64,000 bases of DNA from JBGRQA01 sp041725895 (GTDB lineage: Bacteria; Bacteroidota; Bacteroidia; Bacteroidales; Marinifilaceae): NCBI GenBank assembly GCA_041725895.1, contig JBGRQA010000016.1, forward strand, positions 1-64,000, in the 5' to 3' direction. Position numbers and translations under genes: made by a program. The notes under the pieces are model-generated. The model was not told the origin of the DNA. It did no database searches and saw only the letters and a list, made by a program, of their open reading frames with translations. Of this stretch, positions 42,634 through 52,036 are shown piece by piece (position 1 is the stretch's first letter; each line of letters begins with the position of its first letter).

Positions 42634-43347
42634 ATGAAAAAAATATTAGCAAATTTACTTCTGATACTTTTATTGCTTTCCCTCCAACTTTTAGCAGTAA
42701 ATCCATCACAAAAGGATGGAATAAAAGAATTTCCCCAAATTCTAAGTTCCGATTATCACCTGTACGATAATCCCGGAGTCAAAATGACCCAGGGAAACAT
42801 GGAGGCATTAATTATAGCCAATTCCCTGGATACCACCGACCAGATCATCATTAATGGCACTCCCCTATCCGATGCTCAAATTACTGAAATTGAAACCATA
42901 TACGGAGTAAAACCCAAACCGGGCAATTATTGGTACGATAGTAAAAGTGGATTGTACGGAGCGATTGGTTATGCCGCATTTGGCTTTATGCTGCCTGGCC
43001 ATGAATTTGGAGAATTACAAAAGTCGGCATCCAATGGTACAACCAGTGTTGTGGTAAATGGTCGTGAATTGCCTTACAACGAATGGCTGGTATGGAGCCA
43101 GGTATTGGGCTACCCTATTCAACCGGGATTCTACTGGTTCGACCACCTGGGAAATGCCGGTTACGAGGGCAATCCCATTCCCACAGTAAACCTTTACCAA
43201 ACCGCCCAACAAAATGCCATGCAAGGACAATGGGAAGGCGGTGACAATTTCTGGTCCACGCGCTTTAGTTCCGGCAATTACGACCGGGGAAATACCCGCG
43301 GATATGTAAGTGTGCCTGGTTACGGGCCTGTGGGGTATGGATTCTAA
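42634..43347 (+). CDS. Exported protein with a duplicated PG-x-YW domain
   Basis: This 237-aa protein has a signal peptide (LANLLLILLLLSLQLLAV). It contains two related units. Unit 1 (about 71-116) reads IIINGTPLSDAQITEIETIYG then PKPGNYWYDSKSGLYG. Unit 2 (about 138-183) reads VVVNGRELPYNEWLVWSQVLG then IQPGFYWFDHLGNAGYEG. The shared pattern is V-x-NG-x-x-L, helix, G, PG-x-YW-D, G-x-x-G. Similar modules recur in extracellular bacterial proteins. A Gly/Tyr-rich tail (TRGYVSVPGYGPVGYGF) follows. Function is unknown. It precedes the dcp gene by 190 bases. Confidence 0.75.
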   Translation: MKKILANLLLILLLLSLQLLAVNPSQKDGIKEFPQILSSDYHLYDNPGVKMTQGNMEALIIANSLDTTDQIIINGTPLSDAQITEIETIYGVKPKPGNYWYDSKSGLYGAIGYAAFGFMLPGHEFGELQKSASNGTTSVVVNGRELPYNEWLVWSQVLGYPIQPGFYWFDHLGNAGYEGNPIPTVNLYQTAQQNAMQGQWEGGDNFWSTRFSSGNYDRGNTRGYVSVPGYGPVGYGF

Positions 43348-43534
43348 CTCCGCCCCCCTGACTTGAATATAAAAGACGGGATTGTAATCCTGTCCTATTT
43401 ATCCATACTTCCGATGGGAATGCAAAACAAACCGTTGGGAAAACAAACAGAATTATGATATAGAAAACTTGTATAATCCCCGTGAATCCATTTATTTTAT
43501 GTGACCAAGCTAATTCTAATTAAATAATCTCTAA

Positions 43535-45658
43535 ATGAAAAATTTTAAAATTGGACTAATGGCAATTACCATTGGATTATTTTCCGCCTGTTCCGACGGA
43601 AGTAAAGAGGCTGCAAAAGTGGATAATCCATTTTTTGCCAAATATCAAACTCCCTTCGAAGTTCCCCCCTTCGATAAGATAGATACAACCCACTACATGC
43701 CGGCTTTTATTGAAGGTATGAAGCAACACAAAGCAGAAATTGATGCCATCGTAAACAACAATGAGAAACCCAACTTTGAGAATACTATTCTCGCATACGA
43801 TAAAGCTGGAAAGCTTCTGACTAAAGTAGGCAACGTTTTTTATAATATTCAGGGAGCTAACACCAACGAGCAAATACAAAATATTGCCCGCAAACTCACC
43901 CCCCTGATGTCGAAACACAACGACGACATCGCCCTGAATGAAAAGCTTTTTGCAAAAATTAAAGCCGTTTACAATCAACGCAAGGAAATGAACCTGGATG
44001 ATCAGCAAATTCGTGTCGTTGAAAAATATTTCCGAGATTTTGAGCGCAAAGGAGCAAATCTTTCACCGGAAAAGAAGGACGAATTGCGCAAGTTGAATTC
44101 TGAAATGTCAATGCTTTCGCTAAAATTGGACGAAAATCTGTTGGCTGAAACCGGTAAAAACTTCATGCTTGTAATCGATAACTCAAAAGATCTAGCCGGT
44201 CTGCCTCAAGCCGTTATTGATGGAGCCGCCGAAGCAGCGAAGGCAAAAAACATGGAAGGCAAATGGGTATTCACTCTTGACAAGCCCAGCATGATTCCCT
44301 TCCTGCAATATGCACAAAACCGTAAATTACGTGAGAAAATCTATCGTGGCTACTTCATGCGCGGCAACAATGGCAACGAAAACGACAACAAAGAACTTTT
44401 TGCCAAATTGGTTCAACTGCGTGTGCAAAAAGCCCATGTAATGGGATTTGACAGCTATGCTGATTTTGTGATCGACAACAACATGGCCAAAACCCCCGAA
44501 AAGGTGAATGAATTCTTAATGAAACTCTGGAATGCAGCTCTTCCCATTGCCAAAAAAGAGGTAAAAGAGATGCAAAAAATCATTGACCGAGAAGGCGGCA
44601 ATTTCAAACTTAAATCATGGGATTGGTGGTACTATTCAGAAAAGTTACGCAAAGAGAAATTTGATCTGGACGAGAATGAATTAAAGCCCTACTTCCAGCT
44701 TTCCAATGTTCGTGACGGAATGTTCCATGTAGCCAACCAACTGTACGGTATCACATTTGAAAAACGCACCGATCTTCCGGTATACCATAAGGATGTTGAA
44801 ACCTTTGAGGTGAAGGAAGCCAATGGAGAGCACGTTGGAATCCTTTACCTGGATTACCACCCCCGCGAGAGCAAGCAAGTAGGTGCATGGTGCACTGGTT
44901 TCCGCTCAGCCGGATGGGATAAGGGCAAAAAGGTAGATCCTGTAGCATCGATCGTTTGTAACTTTACCAAGCCTACTGCGGATGCTCCTTCCCTACTAAC
45001 CTGGGACGAGGTAACCACTCTCTTTCATGAATTTGGTCACAGCTTGCACGGTCTCTTTACCGAAGGAAAATACGACAGAACAGCAGGAAGCGTGCCTCGG
45101 GATTACGTGGAGTTGCCTTCACAAGTTATGGAGAACTGGGCAGGAGAACCACAAGTACTGAAAGCCTATGCCAAGCATTACAAAACCGGTGAGGTAATTC
45201 CAAACGAATTGATTGAGAAAATCCAACAAAGCGGTCACTTCAACCAGGGATTCGCAACCATCGAATACCTGGCAGCTGCATTGCTCGATTTGGAATACCA
45301 TAACCTAACCGAAGCCAAAGACATCAATGTGATGAATTTCGAAAAGAATGCGATGAAAAAACTGGGCTTGATCGACGAAATTCTGCCACGTTACCGTACC
45401 ACCTATTTCGGACACATCTTCGGAGATGGCTATACCGCCGGTTACTACGTATACATCTGGGCTGCCGTATTGGATGCGGACGCTTTCAACGCCTTTAAAA
45501 TGTCGGGTGACATTTACAACAAGGAGTTGGCCGCCAAATTCAGATTGCACTGCTTACAGGAGTGTGGTAGCGATGAAGGAATGATTCAATATAAAAAATT
45601 CAGAGGACAAGAACCTAGCATTGAACCATTGTTGAAAAACAGGGGACTAAACCAGTAA
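43535..45658 (+). CDS. dcp: M3 family peptidyl-dipeptidase (Dcp) lipoprotein
   Basis: This 707-aa zinc peptidase has a lipoprotein signal (MAITIGLFSAC, Cys19) and so is likely periplasmic or membrane-bound. The catalytic zinc motif HEFGH (His498-Glu499-x-x-His502) lies in TLFHEFGHSLHGLF, and the third ligand is Glu526 in VELPSQ. Further M3 blocks are NNMAKTPEKVNEFL and YFGHIFGDGYTAGYYVYIW. The enzyme removes C-terminal dipeptides from peptides. It is terminated by a strong hairpin. The gene 190 bases upstream is not obviously related. Confidence 0.94.
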   Translation: MKNFKIGLMAITIGLFSACSDGSKEAAKVDNPFFAKYQTPFEVPPFDKIDTTHYMPAFIEGMKQHKAEIDAIVNNNEKPNFENTILAYDKAGKLLTKVGNVFYNIQGANTNEQIQNIARKLTPLMSKHNDDIALNEKLFAKIKAVYNQRKEMNLDDQQIRVVEKYFRDFERKGANLSPEKKDELRKLNSEMSMLSLKLDENLLAETGKNFMLVIDNSKDLAGLPQAVIDGAAEAAKAKNMEGKWVFTLDKPSMIPFLQYAQNRKLREKIYRGYFMRGNNGNENDNKELFAKLVQLRVQKAHVMGFDSYADFVIDNNMAKTPEKVNEFLMKLWNAALPIAKKEVKEMQKIIDREGGNFKLKSWDWWYYSEKLRKEKFDLDENELKPYFQLSNVRDGMFHVANQLYGITFEKRTDLPVYHKDVETFEVKEANGEHVGILYLDYHPRESKQVGAWCTGFRSAGWDKGKKVDPVASIVCNFTKPTADAPSLLTWDEVTTLFHEFGHSLHGLFTEGKYDRTAGSVPRDYVELPSQVMENWAGEPQVLKAYAKHYKTGEVIPNELIEKIQQSGHFNQGFATIEYLAAALLDLEYHNLTEAKDINVMNFEKNAMKKLGLIDEILPRYRTTYFGHIFGDGYTAGYYVYIWAAVLDADAFNAFKMSGDIYNKELAAKFRLHCLQECGSDEGMIQYKKFRGQEPSIEPLLKNRGLNQ

Positions 45659-45669
45659 GAAACCAATAA

Positions 45670-45710
45670 AAAGAAAGGAGTCCTATAATTGGAACTCCTT
45701 TCTTTTTTTA
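45670..45710. terminator. Bidirectional terminator between dcp and carbonic anhydrase
   Basis: AAAGAAAGGAGT (45670-45681) pairs with ACTCCTTTCTTT (45694-45705), followed by a T-run. It separates the convergent genes (stops at 45658 and 45722). Confidence 0.85.
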
Positions 45711-45721
45711 TACCACACATC

Positions 45722-46261
45722 CTATTCCTCTACCAGATAAATCTGATTGTCGTCTACATCATAAAAGAGAGGAACGATACATATTTTCGGATACTTATTC
45801 TTCAGACGCTCTACCTGGCTCAAAACAAATTCAGTCTCATTTTGGATTTCAAAAAGAGGAGCCAAACTGGCAAAATGTTCTTCGGCTTTGTTTCGACTCC
45901 AACCTGCATTACTTACCAAACCCGAAATGAATTGTTCTTTCTTCCCAACCAGGTTCACCATACCGCAATGGTTGTGCCCCATCACTGCCAAATGCTGAAC
46001 ATTCCCAACTCCTACGGCAAATGAAATCTTAAAATCGCTGTATTGCAAATTGGCCCCTCCGGTACGTATAACATAGGCAAAATTCTCAGGTATATTCAAA
46101 CGCTTCCGATTGTCCATACACATTCCAACCAGGAGTTTGGCCTCATCGTAAGCTGCATCGGATCTACCCATATTGTGATATTCAAATAGCAGCCCGATGG
46201 GGGTATTTCTATATTCTACAGGAATTTCATCAACAGTGCGCACAGGACGTAATCGGGTCAT
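45722..46261 (-). CDS. Beta-class carbonic anhydrase-like protein
   Basis: This 179-aa protein has the zinc ligand and activation dyad CMDNR (Cys48, Asp50, Arg52) and GHNHCGM (His96, Cys99). All beta-carbonic anhydrase ligand positions are therefore present. It is shorter than many members, and the block FEYHNMGRSDAAYDEAKLLVG precedes the first ligand. It would interconvert CO2 and bicarbonate in the cytoplasm. The CO2 producing/consuming carboxyltransferase operon lies 7-10 kb away and is not linked. It is the first gene on the minus strand after the sRNA region. Confidence 0.87.
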   Translation of the reverse strand: MTRLRPVRTVDEIPVEYRNTPIGLLFEYHNMGRSDAAYDEAKLLVGMCMDNRKRLNIPENFAYVIRTGGANLQYSDFKISFAVGVGNVQHLAVMGHNHCGMVNLVGKKEQFISGLVSNAGWSRNKAEEHFASLAPLFEIQNETEFVLSQVERLKNKYPKICIVPLFYDVDDNQIYLVEE

Positions 46262-46494
46262 ATTAATAATTTACAAGGATTAAACTTTTAATTTCCATTG
46301 GTTTTTGACTTACTCCAATTCAACTTCCAGAGCAAGATCAAAGAATAAAAGATCTAACGATCCGCTAAATCTAGCCATTCCTTTGGGATATTCCAAGCAT
46401 CGCTGAAACTTGGGAAACACTTTCTTCCCGGACTCAAAGCGTCCATTTTAAGGTATGTTAACCTTTCTTCACTCCCCTTAACCTCCTTACAACT

Positions 46495-46596
46495 TACCTT
46501 TGCAACCTATCTATAACAGATAGATAAGTAAGTCTTTTCATAGAGATATAAATTAGGGTTAAAGGAAAGCCGGAGCAATTGGTCCGGCTTTTTATT
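46495..46596 (+). ncRNA. Candidate small RNA (promoter, hairpin, terminator)
   Basis: A -7-like element TACCTTTG (46495-46502) is followed by a stem CTATCT-ATAAC-AGATAG (46508-46524) and then, 40 bases later, AAAGCCGGA (46566-46574) paired with TCCGGCTTT (46583-46591) and a T-run. A plus-strand transcript of about 85 nt from about 46508 would fit these signals. It has no open reading frame. The -33 region is not a good match. The hairpin would also terminate the minus-strand VOC gene at 46609. Confidence 0.4.
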
Positions 46597-46608
46597 TCTT
46601 AAATAATT

Positions 46609-46986
46609 CTATTTCATAGAATGTAAAGCCAACCGATTCCCTTCCGTATCGATAAATACGGCCATAAAACCATGCTCTTCTGATATCAGTTTCTTTGGAA
46701 CAATAACTTTTCCCCCGGCTTCTTCGACCCGATCCAAAACATTTTGCAAATCCGGGCCAGCGTCCATATAAACCAGTGGGCCTTCCTGCCCAGGTTGATA
46801 CCACTCATTTTGACACAGAGCACAGCCCACCTCTCCATGGGGAAAAATCCCCATTTTTAGGGAACCCATATCATGGATTTCGATACTGGTCTCAAATATT
46901 GTTTCAAAAAAATCTCTGGCACGATCCATCTCTAAAACCGGAATCTCGAACCAATGTGTCCATATTTTGCTACTGCTCTCCTCCAT
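46609..46986 (-). CDS. VOC (glyoxalase-fold) family protein
   Basis: This 125-aa protein has a single VOC module: THWFEIPVLEMDRARDFFETIF, then GPLVYMDAGPDLQNVLDRVEEAGGKVIVPKK and GFMAVFIDTEGNRLALHS. This order matches small Bacteroidota VOC proteins. Metal ligands are the usual His near the N-terminus and Glu late in the sequence. The substrate is unknown. It is followed (minus direction) by a terminator-like hairpin and lies 35 bases after the second VOC gene, suggesting a pair. Confidence 0.85.
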   Translation of the reverse strand: MEESSSKIWTHWFEIPVLEMDRARDFFETIFETSIEIHDMGSLKMGIFPHGEVGCALCQNEWYQPGQEGPLVYMDAGPDLQNVLDRVEEAGGKVIVPKKLISEEHGFMAVFIDTEGNRLALHSMK

Positions 46987-47021
46987 ATCTATAATGCCGT
47001 TTAAAGTTATTATTCACCTTT

Positions 47022-47393
47022 TCAAATTGCACTCATATCATCCTGCCATAGGCCAAATACATTTTTTTCAGTATCCCGGCATATCGCCAAGTAACCTGAA
47101 CCCGGAACCACCTTTTTGGATTCAATCACTTCCCCTCCCAATTCTTCAACTTTCTTAATATACTTATCAATGGAAGTGACACCAATAAAGTTTAAGATTC
47201 CTTGATCGGAAGGCTCCCTCTTTGCAATTCCTCCGGTAAGCCCATACTCTCCATCAATATCACCTGTTTCGATCCAATAGTAATCCACGGGACCTGTGAG
47301 CAATACAATCTTCCAATTGAATAAGCCTTCGTAGAATTCCTTTGCCCGTTGGGGGTCCTCAGCTCCAATATCAAAATGAACGATAGTTGCCAT
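47022..47393 (-). CDS. VOC (glyoxalase-fold) family protein
   Basis: This 123-aa protein reads IVHFDIGAEDPQRAKEFYEGLFNWKI at the start, GILNFIGVTSIDKYIKKVEELGGEVIESKKVVPGSGYL in the middle and RDTEKNVFGLWQDD at the end, typical of single-module VOC proteins related to the CFP-30-type group. Its product is cytoplasmic. The adjacent VOC gene (46609-46986) begins 35 bases after its stop, so the two are probably one transcript and perhaps act as partners. Function is unknown. Confidence 0.87.
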   Translation of the reverse strand: MATIVHFDIGAEDPQRAKEFYEGLFNWKIVLLTGPVDYYWIETGDIDGEYGLTGGIAKREPSDQGILNFIGVTSIDKYIKKVEELGGEVIESKKVVPGSGYLAICRDTEKNVFGLWQDDMSAI

Positions 47394-47670
47394 AAATTTC
47401 TGTTTAGCCGTTCCTAATCCCTTAATTCTGAAAAGTGCGGATAATATAGTGGACAGCTTTGAAACAGAGTTTGTAGACTACATTCAATTTACAAAAATCT
47501 ATATTCAAAAAATGGCAAAAAGTGGAATTATTTTTTATAATTTTCAAATACAACAACCTAATTACGCCTTCATTTATAATTCAATGAAATAAACATCACT
47601 TAAATTTGGAAACAGGACAGAATTTGAGCTGTTTTAGAAATTCATCCTCATAATTCGATTACATCAAAAA

Positions 47671-49317
47671 CTATTTTTGCAAGGGTTGATTTCGAACATA
47701 ATTGTAACTATCCCAAAATGAATGGTTGTCGGCTTTTTTCTGCAGGTATAAGGGACGAATTTTGGAGTTTGATGAATGATATGAAATAGGGTTAAAATCC
47801 CGTAGCTTTACTTCATTTACAAAGAGCTCCCGAAACTGATACATCGGAACGGTTTTCAATCGATTTATCTCATTCCCCTTAACATCAACCAAATGACTAA
47901 CATCAAAAGTAAAATACTTATCATGTTTCATTGTTTGAAAATAATCAAAATGCAAAATAACAGTTTTAGAATCTTCCAACCGAATTTTCTCAATCGGAAT
48001 CCTTTTGCCTTTGTATCGAACCTTATAATTTCTATTCTTCAAAGCTGAGCTTTGATCAATTTTATTATTAAACTTCAACACCAATTGCTTTAAATCATCT
48101 TTGTAAACAGCATCTTCTATTCTAAAATAGAAATCATTAGAATAATCCCGCATTTCAAAATAATTTGAGAATGAAAGATAATTCAAATACATTTTCTTTT
48201 TATATTCCTTGTACTCCACGATCATCTCGTAAATTTTGCCCTTCCGTTTATTCCTATTTTTAAAATAATTGGTATAAACAATTTTTAGAATTGAATAATT
48301 GCTGGCGGATATATATATTTTCCCTCTAATATTATATTTTTCAATTTTTTCCTTTTGAGGAATATAATCTCCAATACTTGCGGATAAGAAACGAACAGGC
48401 TCACCCAAATCATTCTGATATTCAAAACCAATACAATATACATATTGATCGTTCACAACAGTAACACTATCAACCGTAAATAAATGATTATTCAAAAAAT
48501 CATCTTTTAAACAATTGATAAAAGAAAACGAAAACCGATTTACATTCCGGACAGGATCATGAGCACGCAACACCGATAACTCATTTCCTCCAAAAGATTG
48601 CAGCACAACTCCCGGAATAAACTTCCCAAGTTTATTATCATATTCCAGATTCTTGGTTCGATCATAGTCATAATCGTCATCAATTCTAGTCTGTAGCAAT
48701 TTATACCTGGTTGTCTCAAAATCCCTTTTCCCAAACCCTTGATCTTCTATCTCAAGAGCTGCCTCCAACAGATTGATATATTCTCCCTGATTCTTTAGAT
48801 AATCCCGATAGTATCCCTTAAGCAAAAAGCTCTGATTTGAATAATTATCCGGAATAGCATCTATAGCTTTTTCAACAATCTGTTCCGGAGCCATTCTTTT
48901 CCTTTTAGCCAAAACAGCAATCTCCTTAAGCTTGTAAACATTAGGTGTAAGTTCAATCCTGCAGGAAGTTGAATATCCAATAATCTCCTGAATCCTTCGC
49001 GTATAATTTTTAAAACCAATAGAAGAAACACAAAGATCACCCCCTTGATATTTGAGGGGTAACTTAAAAGTAAATTCACCCATATCATTGGTTATTACAC
49101 CCACGGATTGATTAAGCACACACACAGTAGCAAATTCAACAGGCTTGCCTGTTTGACTATTAACGACCCTTCCGGATATTGTAAAATGATCCTGGGCCTG
49201 AACATACCCGTGCGAAAAGAAGAGTGTATAGAAAACCACTAAAAAAGGAAACTTAAATTGTTGAAAAGGGAAGATACCCCGAATTTCTTTTAAGCCGAAG
49301 AGTATATAGGATTTCAT
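47671..49317 (-). CDS. CarboxypepD_reg-like outer-membrane-associated protein
   Basis: This 548-aa protein has a signal-like N-terminal hydrophobic stretch (FPFLVVFYTLFFSHGYVQA). A carboxypeptidase-regulatory-like domain covers about 45-130 (FTISGRVVNSQTGKPVEFATV, GVITNDMGEFTFKLP), then a large mainly beta region with repeated Tyr/Asp motifs (YKLLQTRIDDDYDYD, GKIYISASNYSILKIVYTNYF). Such proteins occur in Bacteroidota beside or without receptors, and their role is not known. It is not a TonB receptor, because there is no plug or long barrel. The start lies in an arginine/lysine-containing leader before the signal peptide; the shorter start may be inside. Confidence 0.82.
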   Translation of the reverse strand: MKSYILFGLKEIRGIFPFQQFKFPFLVVFYTLFFSHGYVQAQDHFTISGRVVNSQTGKPVEFATVCVLNQSVGVITNDMGEFTFKLPLKYQGGDLCVSSIGFKNYTRRIQEIIGYSTSCRIELTPNVYKLKEIAVLAKRKRMAPEQIVEKAIDAIPDNYSNQSFLLKGYYRDYLKNQGEYINLLEAALEIEDQGFGKRDFETTRYKLLQTRIDDDYDYDRTKNLEYDNKLGKFIPGVVLQSFGGNELSVLRAHDPVRNVNRFSFSFINCLKDDFLNNHLFTVDSVTVVNDQYVYCIGFEYQNDLGEPVRFLSASIGDYIPQKEKIEKYNIRGKIYISASNYSILKIVYTNYFKNRNKRKGKIYEMIVEYKEYKKKMYLNYLSFSNYFEMRDYSNDFYFRIEDAVYKDDLKQLVLKFNNKIDQSSALKNRNYKVRYKGKRIPIEKIRLEDSKTVILHFDYFQTMKHDKYFTFDVSHLVDVKGNEINRLKTVPMYQFRELFVNEVKLRDFNPISYHSSNSKIRPLYLQKKADNHSFWDSYNYVRNQPLQK

Positions 49318-49624
49318 TATTGATTTTGATTTATTTGTTTCGAATCAATTACCGTCAATCAAGCAACCCACCTTGCAATTAAAAATTATAATACAGCACT
49401 TATGAATTCTTTTCTGGGAATTTGAATCATATTCCACCAATTGAAAAAAGGGGAAAAGGTTCTCTAAACTCTTCTCCCCTCTTGAATCCAACTTCATATA
49501 TTTCGTTTCTTACAAATCGTATTTATTAACCCTCCCCCAACCCAATTTATTCAGTAGGTTGAGAAGAAATAGAATACGATCTTTTTCATTTCGATGAATA
49601 CAGATTACTTATCTAATCTACCTC
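49318..49624 (-). other. Intergenic region with terminator-like hairpin
   Basis: About 300 bases. GGGGAAAAGG (49450-49459) and CTTCTCCCC (49471-49479) form an imperfect stem; on the minus strand it is followed by a T-run (A-tract at 49445-49449), consistent with a kamA-like gene terminator. Nothing else was recognised. Confidence 0.45.
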
Positions 49625-50905
49625 TCAGGATTCCCGAGAATACATTTCAACTACCTCCAATTGATCCACCCATGTAGCTTCCTCATCATACTCCATAAAA
49701 AATGGCTTATAGGTTTGTGTATAATCCCGATGACGTACATATTGCATCATAAAGTAGTTTTGCCTATCCAGGGGATTCTCTACAATTCCCATTATTTGTA
49801 CCTTCCCTTTTGAAGCTGACATAACAGGAGCCGTAACAGTTTTTGCCAAACTACCAGATATTTTGGCAGCCTTATTGTACATGCGATAGACTTCAGCTAG
49901 AGGGACCTTGAAATATTCAAAAGGCCCGGTTTCCCGCTCAATAAACATATAGTAGGGAACCATTCCCAAATGAACCTGTTGTTTCCACATCTTCGCCCAA
50001 ACGGAACTATCATTGTTGATATGATTCAAAACCGGAGACTGAGTCCGAATTTCGGCCCCCGTAGCCCGAATATTTCTAATGGCTTCCTGAACTACCTCAT
50101 TATCCATTTCGACCCAATGATTGAAATGAGCCATAAAAGACAAATGCAAACCACTCTGGGTAATCTTCCGAAAGAGATTCAACATTTGTTCTGCCTCCTC
50201 ATTAAAATCCGGAAGAAAAGCGAAAGGCCAGTAACTTAAAGATTTTGTTCCCAAACGAATTGTTGTCAGATTCTCCAGTTGAGCATCAATCAAACAATCT
50301 ATGTAGCTTGCAAGCACCGAAGGCTTCATAATCATTGGATCCCCCCCCGTAAAAAGAATTTCATTGATACTTTTGTTCTCTCGAATATATTCTACAACCT
50401 TTTCGATTTCACGCATGGAAAACTTAAGCTCCATTTCATTTACAAATTGGGGCCATCGAAAGCAAAAAGTACAATGGGCATGGCAAGATTGCCCCTGGCT
50501 GGGGAAAAAGAGCACAATATCTCTGTATTTATGCTGAAGACCGTTCAATCTTTGTCCATTAAGACAAGGGACATTAGTCATTTGCTGAGCCGGATGCGGA
50601 TTCATCTCTCTTCTGATTTCTTTGATCACCTGATCGAGCAGCACTTTTGACCAACGTCCATCCACGGCTTGCTTTAGCCTAAAATATTGTCCGGGGGTTA
50701 ACATTTCCTTGTTGGGAAAATTGAGAATATAAATGGGATCTGTAGCATAGTTTTCCCAATCTATTAAATAATCAACCACATAATTGTTCGTTTTGAAAGG
50801 AATAACTTTAGAGACGATTTCGATTTCACGTTTCACTTCCTCAGGAAGGTATCGCAAATACTCAATCTTCCGAAAATTTTTTGCTGTATAGGTAATAAAT
50901 TTCAT
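49625..50905 (-). CDS. KamA-family radical SAM protein (lysine 2,3-aminomutase-like)
   Basis: This 426-aa protein starts at ATG 50905, where the KFITYTAKNFRKI sequence begins; a longer start at 50989 adds a Cys-rich leader. The radical SAM cluster is CHAHCTFC (Cys141, Cys145, Cys148), followed by NEILFTGGDPMIMKP (GGDP motif) and a long helical lid. The length and pattern match KamA-like proteins, but the PLP-binding Lys of authentic lysine 2,3-aminomutase is not identifiable, and C-terminal sequence (VENPLDRQNYFMMQYVRHRDY) differs. It may be a non-lysine family member. It lies 335 bases downstream of a DDAH-family gene on the same strand. Confidence 0.78.
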   Translation of the reverse strand: MKFITYTAKNFRKIEYLRYLPEEVKREIEIVSKVIPFKTNNYVVDYLIDWENYATDPIYILNFPNKEMLTPGQYFRLKQAVDGRWSKVLLDQVIKEIRREMNPHPAQQMTNVPCLNGQRLNGLQHKYRDIVLFFPSQGQSCHAHCTFCFRWPQFVNEMELKFSMREIEKVVEYIRENKSINEILFTGGDPMIMKPSVLASYIDCLIDAQLENLTTIRLGTKSLSYWPFAFLPDFNEEAEQMLNLFRKITQSGLHLSFMAHFNHWVEMDNEVVQEAIRNIRATGAEIRTQSPVLNHINNDSSVWAKMWKQQVHLGMVPYYMFIERETGPFEYFKVPLAEVYRMYNKAAKISGSLAKTVTAPVMSASKGKVQIMGIVENPLDRQNYFMMQYVRHRDYTQTYKPFFMEYDEEATWVDQLEVVEMYSRES

Positions 50906-51239
50906 AGTTATTTTTTTTAAACAAATGGAGCAATTGATAAAAAAGGAATTATGTTTTGATAAATTACCAATAATAATTCGCAATTGCAATTAATTTGGCT
51001 TGGTTTTGCACGACTTCCTATTGAGAACTAGCTCATTCACCACCGCCACCAACAACACAAATAACAAAGAAATTTTAAGAAAAGAGATGATACAACATCG
51101 GGATAGCCGTAAAATAAAAAGGAGATCTCCCCCAATACTTGAACAATAACGAGGATAATTAAGAAAAGAGGCTTTTGAAACTTATGAACGGCATTCTATT
51201 ACCCCAAGAAACGATTTCTCTCCAGATTCATACTAGCCG

Positions 51240-52001
51240 TTAGAAACGAAGAGATAAACAACTGAGACCTCCATCCAGTTTTCGAAACTCCGAAACATCC
51301 ACTTCCAAAACAGGATAACCAGCAGCTTCAATAATGGCCCTGACTCTTGGAAACCCCTGAGGTATTAAAACTGTTCCATTTACCCAGACGCAATTGGCTG
51401 CATAACTATCCTCCTCATCGATTTCCAATAAATTGAATTCCTGAAAATCCATTTTCTCCAGAAATTCACCACAAACTACCAGATTATTATTTTCCAGGTA
51501 AGCAACTCCTGTTTTTAGATGCAGTACCTTTTCCAGAGAAACCGTGGCCCCCTTCATGCCGTACTTCTCCAAAATAGCTATCAATTGACAGGCTCCCTCC
51601 TCATTGGTCCGCTCCGAAAGACCAATATAGTAATGATTTCCAACCATCATAACATCACCAGCTTCCAGTGTTCCGGGAGCTTGTATCGTTTCAATCCGGG
51701 AAAAGAAGGGACACAGAACCTTTTCCAGCCCTTCGGTTTCACCCTTCCGGGCAACTGCTCCGGGATTGGTAATAATCGCACAATATGGGGTAAGCAAGGC
51801 CACATCCTCAACAAATGTGGAATCGGGGAATCCCTCATCTGCATCCAGAACCAAAACCTCCAGTCCGCAACTTTGTAATGCTTTAATGTATTGCTTGTGC
51901 TGAAGCAAGGCTTTAGAGTAGTCTGGAAGCCCTAAATTAACTGAGGTAAGTCCCTCCACCATACTTTGAGAGGGAGTTCGAACAATGGCTTTGGTAAACA
52001 T
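51240..52001 (-). CDS. Dimethylarginine dimethylaminohydrolase-family amidinohydrolase
   Basis: This 253-aa amidinotransferase-fold enzyme has FVEDVALL (Glu65-Asp66), GTLEAGDVM (Glu113), His161 (VLHLKTGVAYL) and the nucleophile Cys248 in KLDGGLSCLSLRF, a complete guanidine-modifying active site. The length and sequence order are closer to DDAH than to arginine deiminase, which is longer. It would release citrulline from methylated arginine or act on a related guanidino compound. The next gene downstream is the KamA-like protein and the next upstream a GNAT, all on the minus strand. A pathway linking them is not known. Confidence 0.88.
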   Translation of the reverse strand: MFTKAIVRTPSQSMVEGLTSVNLGLPDYSKALLQHKQYIKALQSCGLEVLVLDADEGFPDSTFVEDVALLTPYCAIITNPGAVARKGETEGLEKVLCPFFSRIETIQAPGTLEAGDVMMVGNHYYIGLSERTNEEGACQLIAILEKYGMKGATVSLEKVLHLKTGVAYLENNNLVVCGEFLEKMDFQEFNLLEIDEEDSYAANCVWVNGTVLIPQGFPRVRAIIEAAGYPVLEVDVSEFRKLDGGLSCLSLRF

Positions 52002-52036
52002 GGATCGTACTATTTAGGTTAGATATCGAAATAGAC

